The notes under the pieces are model-generated. The model saw only the letters and a list, made by a program, of their open reading frames with translations. It made no database searches and was not told where the DNA came from. This document shows positions 13,747 to 20,902 of a DNA stretch of 28,428 nt, one piece after another. The position numbers were made by a program, and so were the translations under genes. The stretch is taken from assembly GCA_009840005.1 (NCBI GenBank), contig VXOR01000016.1, positions 1 to 28,428 of the forward strand. Reading direction: 5' to 3'. This DNA is from Gemmatimonadota bacterium (GTDB lineage Bacteria; Latescibacterota; UBA2968; UBA8231). The stretch's first letter is position 1, and every line of letters starts with the position of its first letter.

Positions 13747-16727
13747 GCCAATTTAGCCGTTTGGACGGCACTTCCAGCTTGCAGCACGGCCCAATAGACC
13801 CCCGAAGCCGCATCCGCACCCGCAGCCGTGCGACCGTCCCAACGCACGCGATGCGCGCCGGCAGCTACCCAGCTATCGGCCAACACGCGAACTTGCTGCC
13901 CCATCAAATTATAGACGGTAAGCCGCACAGGACCAGCCTCGGCTAGTGCAAAGGGAATGGTCACTTCCGCATTAAACGGCGTGGGAAAAGGATCGCCCAA
14001 ACCATCCGGCAACTTGGACAAAAGCCGCGTCCCAGCGGCGAGCTTGGCACTAAACGGCTTCCACAACGCCACGTCCTTCAACTGCCAACGGACGAAGGAT
14101 GCCGCGCGGTCTTGGTTGATGACATTGCGGAACTCGATGACGTTTTGACCGGAGCGTAGCTGCGTTGCGTCGAGAACGAGATACCGAATCGTCCAATCCT
14201 CACTCTCCGGCACCGCGGCGTACTGCTGTTCGTTGAAGAAAATGACGACTTCGCCATCGCTTGTTTCTTTCGTCGAATACAGCAGTAGGACAGCGCGATT
14301 GCTCCCCTCAAAGCCGAACTTGACGCTTTTGGGATTTTTGCTAACCGCAGGCGGACTGTAGCCGAAAATTCCACTGCTCGGCAGCGGCTCTATCCATTCG
14401 CTGCCAATCTCCACTTGCGCGGCCCCAGTGACCCCATCGGCGGTAAAAACCCGCACCCCACCACTGCGAGCCTCGGACGGAACGCGGACGACGATGATGC
14501 CACTAGACCAGACCGCATAATCGTCGGCCTCGGCTTGCACATTGGGATTAAACAACACGTACCCCGTGCCGCGCTCGGGGCCAAAGTTGCCGCCGGTCAG
14601 CGTTAGGTTCTCGCCAACTTGTACTTGCGGTGGCGAAAGCTGCGCCAAGTACGGGCTGACGATTTCCAAGCGGACGGCATTGCTAGTGCCTTCAGCCGTC
14701 ACAACAGTTACATCGCCCGAAGGAGCATTGAGCGGAACGCGGAACCGTATCGTCTCATTCGACCAAGCCTCAAACGAAGACGCCGCAACCGAATCAATCC
14801 ACACGGAGTTGCTGTCCCGCGCGAGGCCGAAATTGTCTCCGGCAATTTCGATGAGATCGTCGGTCTTAGCCCCCGCATTAATGCGCATGTGATTGGTGAT
14901 CGCATCAATGTAAGGCGACGTGACGACCACCTGTGCGCTGTCGCTGCCGCCGCCGGTTATCACCTGCATCGTGCCGGTGCGAACGCCGGTCGGCACGCGC
15001 ACTTGGAGCTGCGCGTCACTCCAAGCGAGATAGTCGGAATCGCTCGGCTCCTTCCCCGCAAAAAAGACCACTTTGCCCGTCCCTTTGGTATCGCCGAAAC
15101 CCTCGCCGACGATGGTAATTGTTCGACCGTATTGAACGCGGCTAGGCGAGACGCTGGCAATTTGCGGCGCGGGTACCGACAGCACGAGTTTGCCGTATCC
15201 CGTGCTGTCGTCCTTGCCCGGTGCCCCCACATCGACGGCGGCCTCGACGAGAGCCTGCCACAGACCGTCGCGCGAAAGCGACGGATTGGCCGATTTGAGC
15301 AGGGCGGCGGCACCAGCCACATGGGGAGTCGCAGCCGACGTCCCCCCAAACAACAACCTCTCCACACCGTAAGAAGCCGTTGTCACGCCCGAAGGCGCGA
15401 CGAGGTCGGGCTTGATGCGGCCATCAGCAGTGGGGCCGCGCGAGCTGTAGCTCGCCACTGTTCCCAATTCCCACTGGTCTTGATGAATAGCCCCAACGCT
15501 CAGCGAGCCGCGTGCGTCCGACGGAATCCCCAAGCTACTGGCCGGGACCGGATATTCGATGTCGTGGTGCCAAGACCACACTCGCAGCTTCTTGGGCTCG
15601 GCCTCGCCGACGCGGACGACGGAAATGCCATACGTCCCCTCTTGCAAGGCAACGTATTCGAGAAACTCCACCGGAGCGCCGCCGTCCTCTCCCTGTACAT
15701 CTGTGCTGTTGCTAACTTCTTCGATGTTGCCAAACGCGTCTTGATGGTAGAGATATAAGTCGTAGTCCGCCGTGGTGATGGGCCAATCGTCCCAAGTCAG
15801 CGTCATCCTGATGGCGTCGCCGATTTCTACTTTATCGACAAAATTCACCATGTCGTCGCCAGCAGCGAAATCGTGCCGATTGTCATCATCGCTATCGCGC
15901 CAAAAACCCGCGTAGTGCTTTTGAGCGTAGTTGCCGACCGCGTTGACCCAGAGAATGCCGTTGTCGGCCGCGTCATTTACAATGTCGCAGATGAGCCCGC
16001 GTCCGTCCCCAAAGCCCTCGCCCACCCAAGTCGCCGAGTAGTTTACGATAGCAACTCCATTTTGTATGCAGCGGTCTTTGGCATTTTCCAAATCCACTAT
16101 GTCCGCGACTTTGTACAGATAGAGTTCGGCCTCCGGGGCCACGTCGTAGATAATCTCGGCACACGCCGTGCCGTGGGCGTCCGTGCCAGCGTATATCCCC
16201 GTGTACGTATAGTCGCGTTGCCACCAACGCACCGGCATATCTTCGGGCAATTTGTCAGCTCCCTTAAATCCACCGTCGATAATCGCCACCTTGACCCCTT
16301 GGCCTTTCGCGCCAGCAGCGTGTTTTTCGAGCGAGCGCATGAGCGCTACACCTTCGCTAACAGTCTGTTGCACATGCGGACGGTGGGGCCTGCGGACAAA
16401 AGCCACACTCGGCAACTCAGACACCGCCCGCAGCGATGCGATTGGTACCGACGTGCGCATCAGGCTCTTGGATTGGGCCAAAATTTTGACGCCAAGGACG
16501 GCGAACGACGTAGTGTCAATGGTAGCCGCCACACCCGCCGCAGGCACCAAAGTGACGACCACGTCTGGACCGTCCGCCGCACGAGTTGGCTTGGCCGCTG
16601 AGGATGCGGCCAGCTCCCACAGCGCACTTTCTATATTGGAAGGACCGACGGGCTTAGCTGGCGCGATGTCGAGGTCTTGTCCCCACAGGGGCACTGCAAA
16701 AAGAAGGCAAAGAACGGTATGGCGCAC
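13734..16727 (-). CDS. Secreted subtilisin-family (S8) peptidase with IPT/TIG repeats and FlgD-like tail
   Basis: 997 residues. Signal peptide about 1-17 (HTVLCLLFAVPLWGQ), then a propeptide-like segment to about 140. The catalytic triad is Asp151 (VAIIDGGFKG), His185 (GTDAHGTACAE) and Ser464 (FGGTSAATPHVAGAAAL), with oxyanion Asn266 (VNAVGN). A beta-rich insert (about 295-385, MTLTWDDWPITTADYDLYLY) resembling a pre-peptidase C-terminal domain lies between Asn and Ser. Three IPT/TIG units follow (SVSPSRVQYGRTITIVGEGF; INAGAKTDDLIEIAGDNFG; LSPPQVQVGENLTLTGGNFG), then a C-terminal FlgD-like domain (TPFNAEVTIPF, VRLTVYNLMGQQVRVL, GVYWAVLQAG). I chose GTG 16727, 5 bases after the reductase stop, because it begins the signal peptide; the open frame extends to 16931 over the reductase gene. 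The stop lies in a 17-bp repeat. Confidence 0.9.
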   Translation of the reverse strand: MRHTVLCLLFAVPLWGQDLDIAPAKPVGPSNIESALWELAASSAAKPTRAADGPDVVVTLVPAAGVAATIDTTSFAVLGVKILAQSKSLMRTSVPIASLRAVSELPSVAFVRRPHRPHVQQTVSEGVALMRSLEKHAAGAKGQGVKVAIIDGGFKGADKLPEDMPVRWWQRDYTYTGIYAGTDAHGTACAEIIYDVAPEAELYLYKVADIVDLENAKDRCIQNGVAIVNYSATWVGEGFGDGRGLICDIVNDAADNGILWVNAVGNYAQKHYAGFWRDSDDDNRHDFAAGDDMVNFVDKVEIGDAIRMTLTWDDWPITTADYDLYLYHQDAFGNIEEVSNSTDVQGEDGGAPVEFLEYVALQEGTYGISVVRVGEAEPKKLRVWSWHHDIEYPVPASSLGIPSDARGSLSVGAIHQDQWELGTVASYSSRGPTADGRIKPDLVAPSGVTTASYGVERLLFGGTSAATPHVAGAAALLKSANPSLSRDGLWQALVEAAVDVGAPGKDDSTGYGKLVLSVPAPQIASVSPSRVQYGRTITIVGEGFGDTKGTGKVVFFAGKEPSDSDYLAWSDAQLQVRVPTGVRTGTMQVITGGGSDSAQVVVTSPYIDAITNHMRINAGAKTDDLIEIAGDNFGLARDSNSVWIDSVAASSFEAWSNETIRFRVPLNAPSGDVTVVTAEGTSNAVRLEIVSPYLAQLSPPQVQVGENLTLTGGNFGPERGTGYVLFNPNVQAEADDYAVWSSGIIVVRVPSEARSGGVRVFTADGVTGAAQVEIGSEWIEPLPSSGIFGYSPPAVSKNPKSVKFGFEGSNRAVLLLYSTKETSDGEVVIFFNEQQYAAVPESEDWTIRYLVLDATQLRSGQNVIEFRNVINQDRAASFVRWQLKDVALWKPFSAKLAAGTRLLSKLPDGLGDPFPTPFNAEVTIPFALAEAGPVRLTVYNLMGQQVRVLADSWVAAGAHRVRWDGRTAAGADAASGVYWAVLQAGSAVQTAKLALIR

Positions 16728-16732
16728 AGCAG

Positions 16733-17686
16733 TCAGGGTCGGCGAGCCTTGTACGACTCGTGTGTGCCCTGCATCCCCAGCGCTTTGGTGCGCGATAAAA
16801 GCGCGAGCCGCTCGCCGTCGGCCAAGGGCGCGAACTGGCGGGCGATGTCCGCATTCTGCCGCAGCTTTTCCAGCGAATCCATCCCGGAGCACACGGTAGC
16901 CACCGGCAGGCTCATGGCGTAGCGCAGGCACTCTGCCGCCGTCGCCACACCTGTTGCAAGGATCGCTTCGGGCCTACCTCCCAAGGTCTTCATGGCGATG
17001 ACCCCGATGTTCTTTTCTACTGCGAGCGGCAGCACCTGATCGACAAAGCTGAGGTAGTGCGGGTCAAACACGTTGATCGGCATTTGCGTGGCGTCCCAAG
17101 CAAAGCCGCGCTCGATCATCTCTACGTGTAGGGAAGGCAAAGTATGACCAGTGAAGCCGATGTAGCGGATCTTGCCCTCCTCTTTGGCTTTGAGCACGGC
17201 CTCTAACAGGCCTCGCTCGTAAATCCGCTCTGGATCGTCGGGCTGTCTGATACTGTGAAACTGCCACAGGTCAATCACGTCGGTTTGCAGCCGGCGCAAG
17301 CTCTCTTCGAGGTGGGCCATCGCCCGCTTGGGATGGCGGCTCGCGTCTTTGGTCATTAGGAATACGCGCTCGCGATAGCCGCCGCGCAGCGCCTTGCCCA
17401 TGCGTATCTCGCTCGCACCGTTGGAGTAGCCCCAAGCATTGTCGAAGAAATTGATCCCCTCGTCGATGGCCGCGTGCATCAAGGCGATAGCTGCGTTCTC
17501 CTCCATGTTGCCGTGGTCGGCCATGTGCGCGCCACCCAAGCCAAGTAGAGAAACAGCTTCGCCTGTACGGCCCAAGATCCGCTGGGGCATGTCGCGGTGG
17601 TTCGGAGCGGCACTGATGGAAAGGCCAGCGGCGGCCGCGGTCGAGAGCTTGAGGAAAGTGCGACGGGAGTAAGGTCTATCGTTCAT
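16733..17686 (-). CDS. Tat-exported aldo/keto reductase
   Basis: 317 residues. The twin-arginine signal SRRTFLK (7-13) is followed by a hydrophobic Ala-rich stretch to about residue 28. The AKR barrel then shows the tetrad: Asp and Tyr in FFDNAWGYSNG, Lys in LMTKDAS, His in LWQFHSI. GGAHM, RYIGFTGHT and VIAMKTLGG are typical of the AKR branch near COG1453 and similar predicted oxidoreductases. A folded, cofactor-containing periplasmic oxidoreductase fits Tat export. It is followed 5 bases later by the S8 peptidase gene, likely one transcript. The substrate cannot be told. Confidence 0.9.
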   Translation of the reverse strand: MNDRPYSRRTFLKLSTAAAAGLSISAAPNHRDMPQRILGRTGEAVSLLGLGGAHMADHGNMEENAAIALMHAAIDEGINFFDNAWGYSNGASEIRMGKALRGGYRERVFLMTKDASRHPKRAMAHLEESLRRLQTDVIDLWQFHSIRQPDDPERIYERGLLEAVLKAKEEGKIRYIGFTGHTLPSLHVEMIERGFAWDATQMPINVFDPHYLSFVDQVLPLAVEKNIGVIAMKTLGGRPEAILATGVATAAECLRYAMSLPVATVCSGMDSLEKLRQNADIARQFAPLADGERLALLSRTKALGMQGTHESYKARRP

Positions 17687-17700
17687 TGGGTATGGTCTCC

Positions 17701-17720
17701 AGTTTCCGGGAGTTTCCGGG
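17701..17720. repeat. Tandem 10-bp repeat upstream of the Tat reductase
   Basis: AGTTTCCGGG occurs twice head to tail (17701-17710 and 17711-17720), and an 11-bp palindrome ACTCAATGAGT sits at 17731-17741. They lie in the 149-base divergent gap between the reductase and the Phd/PIN pair. Possible regulatory sites; no clear minus-strand promoter was found here. Confidence 0.45.
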
Positions 17721-17768
17721 GCTACGAGCTACTCAATGAGTTCCAATGGCGATCACTCGGCGACTAGC

Positions 17769-17796
17769 TTGATTTTTTGGCGGCAGAATTTATACT
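17769..17796 (+). promoter_or_regulatory. Promoter of the Phd/PIN toxin-antitoxin operon
   Basis: -35 TTGATT at 17769-17774, a 16-base spacer, and -10 TATACT at 17791-17796. The antitoxin start is 40 bases further, with GGAG (17825-17828) at 7-base spacing to its ATG. Confidence 0.65.
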
Positions 17797-17797
17797 A

Positions 17798-17818
17798 AAG
17801 TTACTTAAAGTTGAACTT
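17798..17818. promoter_or_regulatory. Operator-like palindromes overlapping the TA transcription start
   Basis: Two adjacent palindromes, AAGTTACTT (17798-17806) and AAGTTGAACTT (17808-17818), lie directly downstream of the -10. Phd/YefM antitoxins usually repress their own operon through such short palindromes, so autoregulation is the expected use. Confidence 0.5.
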
Positions 17819-17835
17819 CACACTGGAGATTTCTC

Positions 17836-18069
17836 ATGGCTAAATACTTGAGCGCAAAGGAATTTCGCCAGCAATTGCCGCGTATTGCCGAACACTTGGA
17901 TCAATGGCGCGAAATCGTCGTCGTCAAGCGATCCAAGCCGTTGTTTAAGGTCGTCGCTTTTGAAGATAATCCATCTGACCTGCTCGACCGAGCCGCTGCC
18001 ACAGCGGACTCGACTCAGCCCTCGCTCGAAGAAATCTCTCGCATTGTCCATCAGCTCCGCCGAGCCTAG
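17836..18069 (+). CDS. Phd/YefM-type antitoxin
   Basis: 77 residues. The N-terminal fold MAKYLSAKEFRQQLPRIAEH, then EIVVVKRSKPLFKVVAFE, is the usual Phd/YefM DNA-binding strand-helix pattern (here SAKEF replaces SATEA/SVSEF variants). The C-terminal tail (SLEEISRIVHQLRRA) is a typical toxin-wrapping helix. The stop codon is followed immediately, with no gap, by the PIN toxin start. It is one of few plus-strand genes in the window, set as a self-contained unit between two minus-strand operons. Confidence 0.8.
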   Translation: MAKYLSAKEFRQQLPRIAEHLDQWREIVVVKRSKPLFKVVAFEDNPSDLLDRAAATADSTQPSLEEISRIVHQLRRA

Positions 18070-18510
18070 ATGCGAGTCGTCCTAGACACTAATGTGCTCG
18101 TTTCTGGTCTGCTATGGGATGGCCCGCCCAACCAACTACTTAAATGGGGCCGCGATGGCATGTTGGAAATTATTAGCTGCGAGGCGGCTGTGGCAGAAGC
18201 AAAACGGGTGATTGAGTATCCCAAGTTTTCTCGCAGAATCTCAGCACTTGATATTTCGCCTGGGCAGATACTCGCCTATCTGATGAACTTGGTGACCTAC
18301 GTCCCTCCTCCTACATCTATCCCCCCGGTTATTGCCGAAGATCCAGCCGACGATCTCTTTTTGGCGTTGGCTGTCGAAAATCAAGGGTGTCTCATAGTCT
18401 CCGGCGACCAGCACCTCCTTTCTCTGAAGGAACACAACCGCATACCCATCGTCGCGCCGGGCGAAGCCGTTGATGTAATAAATGCAATAAGGGAACTACG
18501 GACACCCTGA
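18070..18510 (+). CDS. PIN-domain ribonuclease toxin (COG1569-like)
   Basis: 146 residues. The acidic metal-binding residues of the PIN fold are visible: Asp6 (VVLDTNVLVSGLLW), Glu in CEAAVAEAKRVIEYPKF, Asp in DPADDLFLALAVEN, and the SGDQHLL motif. These proteins cut RNA in a Mg-dependent way when not bound by antitoxin. ATG 18070 abuts the antitoxin stop. The gene looks intact. It converges with the TauE gene across a pair of hairpins. Confidence 0.88.
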   Translation: MRVVLDTNVLVSGLLWDGPPNQLLKWGRDGMLEIISCEAAVAEAKRVIEYPKFSRRISALDISPGQILAYLMNLVTYVPPPTSIPPVIAEDPADDLFLALAVENQGCLIVSGDQHLLSLKEHNRIPIVAPGEAVDVINAIRELRTP

Positions 18511-18541
18511 AACTGTCCGTGCGCCGCGATTTTGAGGCGCA
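18498..18541. terminator. Two back-to-back hairpins at the toxin/TauE convergent junction
   Basis: ACGGACA (18498-18504) pairs with TGTCCGT (18514-18520), with the toxin stop codon in the loop. TGCGCC (18520-18525) pairs with GGCGCA (18536-18541). Both stems are perfect. Neither strand has a T-run, so a role as a bidirectional terminator or 3' end protector is only likely, not shown. Confidence 0.45.
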
Positions 18542-18545
18542 AGGT

Positions 18546-19334
18546 CTATCGCCCACCGATCGCCCCCTCCAGCAGATTATCTCCAGTAATCAACTGTATC
18601 GCCGTCGCCAGCAACATCCCATACACCAGCCTATTAAACCACACGTCGCTAAATCGCTGGAGCAAAAACACGCCCAACTTCACCCCGGCGTACGCCAGTG
18701 GTGCCAATAGCAAAGTCGTCTTAAAAATATCGGCGTGAAAAAGCCCCAAACCCCAGTAGGGCGGCAGTTTGAGCAAGTTGAGCATGGCAAAAAAGATGAC
18801 CGTAGTACCGACAAACATGTGGCGCGGTAGCTGCTGCGGCAGTAGGTAGATGACCACTGGCGGTGCACCAGCGTGGGCAATCGTCGAGGTAAAGCCCGAA
18901 ATCGCGCCCATCAGCACGCCAGCGAGCTTCCCTGGATGCTGCTTCTGCACGGCCCCAACAATCGCCGCCCGCCCGAACTGGAACGCGACAAACAGCAAGG
19001 CCAAGCAGCCCAAACCCACCTCTAGAACGCGCTCGTGCTGACTGAAGTACCCAAAAAAAAAGGCCCCCGCGCCGATCCCCAAGGCGGAACCGGGCAGAAG
19101 CCGTTGGACGCTCGTTTTGTCGAAGGTGCGGCGGTAGTGTCGGACGGCGAACACATCGCAGGCGATCAACAGCGGCAGCAACAGGGCCGCCGCATCCGCC
19201 ACCGAAACCGTCAGGGCCAAAAGCGGGGTGGCCAAAATGCCGATCCCACCGCCAAAACCAGCCTTGGCCACCCCCATCAATAACACGGCCCCCACCGCGC
19301 AGACCCAGAACGCGGTCGGGTAGGTCGGCAGCAC
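18546..19334 (-). CDS. TauE/SafE-family membrane transporter
   Basis: 262 residues, mostly hydrophobic, with about eight membrane segments in two repeated halves. The first half carries GVAKAGFGGGIGILATPLLAL and the second GAISGFTSTIAHAGAPPVVIYLL, which are the paired signature loops of the family (sulfite, taurine-derived or other organic anion exporters). The start is GTG at 19334, sharing its G with the TAG stop of the ATPase gene (TAGTG), so translation is coupled to the ABC ATPase. The substrate is unknown. Confidence 0.9.
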   Translation of the reverse strand: MLPTYPTAFWVCAVGAVLLMGVAKAGFGGGIGILATPLLALTVSVADAAALLLPLLIACDVFAVRHYRRTFDKTSVQRLLPGSALGIGAGAFFFGYFSQHERVLEVGLGCLALLFVAFQFGRAAIVGAVQKQHPGKLAGVLMGAISGFTSTIAHAGAPPVVIYLLPQQLPRHMFVGTTVIFFAMLNLLKLPPYWGLGLFHADIFKTTLLLAPLAYAGVKLGVFLLQRFSDVWFNRLVYGMLLATAIQLITGDNLLEGAIGGR

Positions 19335-20110
19335 TACTCGCCTTCTACTTGGGTTACTTCAATATCTAGATCTTCGCGATTGCGTATGTGATCGACTTGG
19401 CCATCCTTGACCCACACCACGCGGTCGGAGACGCTGAGCATCTTGTGGTCGTGGGTCGCCGAAATGACGGTCACACCGGAATTCTCGTTCATTTCTTTGA
19501 GCAATTCGATGATTTCGGTGCCCGTGCGCAGGTCTAGGTTCCCCGTCGGCTCGTCGGCGAGAACGACGGCTGGGTCGTTGGCCAAGGCGCGGGCGACGGC
19601 CACGCGCTGCTGCTGGCCACCCGAAAGCTCGTTGGGCTTGTGCGAGTGCCGCTCGCCAAGGCCCACCTTGCTCAAAAGCTCCATCCCCTTGTCTCGGGCC
19701 TCGTCGCTGGTCAGGCCAGCGAAAACCATCGGCAAAGTGACGTTTTCGAGCGCGGTCATCACTGGGATCAAGTTGAACGACTGGAAGATGTAGCCGATCT
19801 TGCGGCAGCGCAGCCAAGCTAGCTCATACGCGTCGAGCTGGGCGACGTCCACCTCGTCGATGTACACCTTGCCCTCCGAGGGCTTGTCGAGGCCGCCGAC
19901 CATGTTGAAGAAGGTGCTCTTGCCCGAGCCCGAAGGCCCCATGATCGACAGGTACTCGCCGGTGTAGATCTCCATATCGACGCCGCGCAGGGCGTGAACC
20001 TCAATCTCGCCCATCAAGTAAATTTTCTTTACCTGCTGGGTCCGTACTACAGTGCGTTTTTCCGCTTCTTCTTCTTGGACAGCGACCTCGCCCGGGGCGG
20101 TTTCGGTCAT
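19334..20110 (-). CDS. ABC transporter ATPase, LolD/MacB type
   Basis: 258 residues. Walker A GPSGSGKST, Q-loop FQSFNL, signature LSGGQQQRVAVARAL, Walker B VVLADEPTGNLD and switch His in ATHD are all present, so it should hydrolyse ATP. The EIEVHALRGVDMEI and GEYLSIMGPSGSG context is that of the FtsE/LolD/MacB group, which powers FtsX-like permeases. An acidic 30-residue N-terminal extension precedes the domain. ATG 20110 has an AGGAG site. It follows the permease gene by 21 bases and overlaps the TauE gene. Confidence 0.93.
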   Translation of the reverse strand: MTETAPGEVAVQEEEAEKRTVVRTQQVKKIYLMGEIEVHALRGVDMEIYTGEYLSIMGPSGSGKSTFFNMVGGLDKPSEGKVYIDEVDVAQLDAYELAWLRCRKIGYIFQSFNLIPVMTALENVTLPMVFAGLTSDEARDKGMELLSKVGLGERHSHKPNELSGGQQQRVAVARALANDPAVVLADEPTGNLDLRTGTEIIELLKEMNENSGVTVISATHDHKMLSVSDRVVWVKDGQVDHIRNREDLDIEVTQVEGE

Positions 20111-20131
20111 TTCAGATCTCCTCTTAAGGAA

Positions 20132-20833
20132 TCAAGTGTCGGAACGCATGGCCTCGACCGGCTCCATCTTGGCGGCACGGTACGCCGGCAACATGGCACC
20201 AACCAGCGAAAGCAGGGTTCCCACCACCAAGGCGTAGCCAGCCGATTCGGCGATGCCGGTCAGTGGGAAATAGGTGAACGTGTAACCGCCGTAATCGAGC
20301 AGAGCCAACCCCAGCGTCAGCGCAAAGCCAATGACGATTCCGGCCGAAGTTCCCGCCAACCCCTGAAAGGTCGATTCGAGCAGGAAGAGCTTGACGATAA
20401 AGGTGTCCAAGGCCCCGAGGCACTTCATGGTGCCGATCTCGCGGAAGCGCTCGGTCACCGACATCAACATGGCGTTGGCAATGCCAACGACGCAGACCAA
20501 CAGCGAGAGACTGATGAGCCAAGTTTGCTTGGATCGCTCTTCCTCTATGCGGGCCTTGGCCTCTGCGGAAGAGTCGCCAGCTTCGGTGACGCCGGTCTCA
20601 ATGCCGTTTTTTTGCAACAGCAAGTTGATCTCGCTTTTGTCTGCGTTCCGCAGGCTGCTGATGATTTCGTTGTTGCTCCACACCGACATTAAAAAGGCGA
20701 TGGCCAAAATCACGCCGCTAGTGGTGATCAGCGAGCGGCCAAAGCGAATTTTCAGGCTGCGAAAACTAATTTCGACTGCTTTACTCATCGGCAGCACGAT
20801 CTCTCGACCGCCTGCCAAACGCCTCTCAGACAT
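20132..20833 (-). CDS. Miniature FtsX/MacB-type ABC permease
   Basis: 233 residues, against about 400 in usual MacB/LolC-like permeases. Membrane segments at about 34-52, 105-127, 155-180 and 205-225. The C-terminal half is a canonical FtsX domain (NAMLMSVTERFREIGTMKCLGA, LVGAMLPAYRAAKMEPVEAM). The region between segments 1 and 2, normally a large periplasmic domain of about 200 residues, is only about 50 residues here and polar (IEEERSKQ). ATG 20833 has a GGGAG site. It is first gene of a three-gene unit with its own promoter. Confidence 0.88.
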   Translation of the reverse strand: MSERRLAGGREIVLPMSKAVEISFRSLKIRFGRSLITTSGVILAIAFLMSVWSNNEIISSLRNADKSEINLLLQKNGIETGVTEAGDSSAEAKARIEEERSKQTWLISLSLLVCVVGIANAMLMSVTERFREIGTMKCLGALDTFIVKLFLLESTFQGLAGTSAGIVIGFALTLGLALLDYGGYTFTYFPLTGIAESAGYALVVGTLLSLVGAMLPAYRAAKMEPVEAMRSDT

Positions 20834-20862
20834 AGTTATTCTCCCAGCGTATGCTCGCGTTC

Positions 20863-20891
20863 ACAATACGTAAATAAAGGTAAAAAATCAA
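20863..20891 (-). promoter_or_regulatory. Promoter of the ABC-TauE unit
   Basis: Minus strand: -35 TTGATT (20891-20886), a 17-base spacer, and -10 TATTGT (20868-20863), in the 69-base gap between the glycosyltransferase fusion and the permease. The gap is visibly more AT-rich than its surroundings. Confidence 0.55.
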
Positions 20892-20902
20892 CACTGCCCC
20901 AC

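Noticed and set aside
14619..15758. 379-codon plus-strand open frame
   Set aside because: It lies wholly antisense to the S8 peptidase gene and its translation is low-complexity Arg/His-rich text without domains; a shadow of GC-rich coding DNA.
16728..16931. Longer S8 peptidase start at 16931
   Set aside because: The extra 68 residues overlap the reductase gene and precede a clear signal peptide beginning at GTG 16727.
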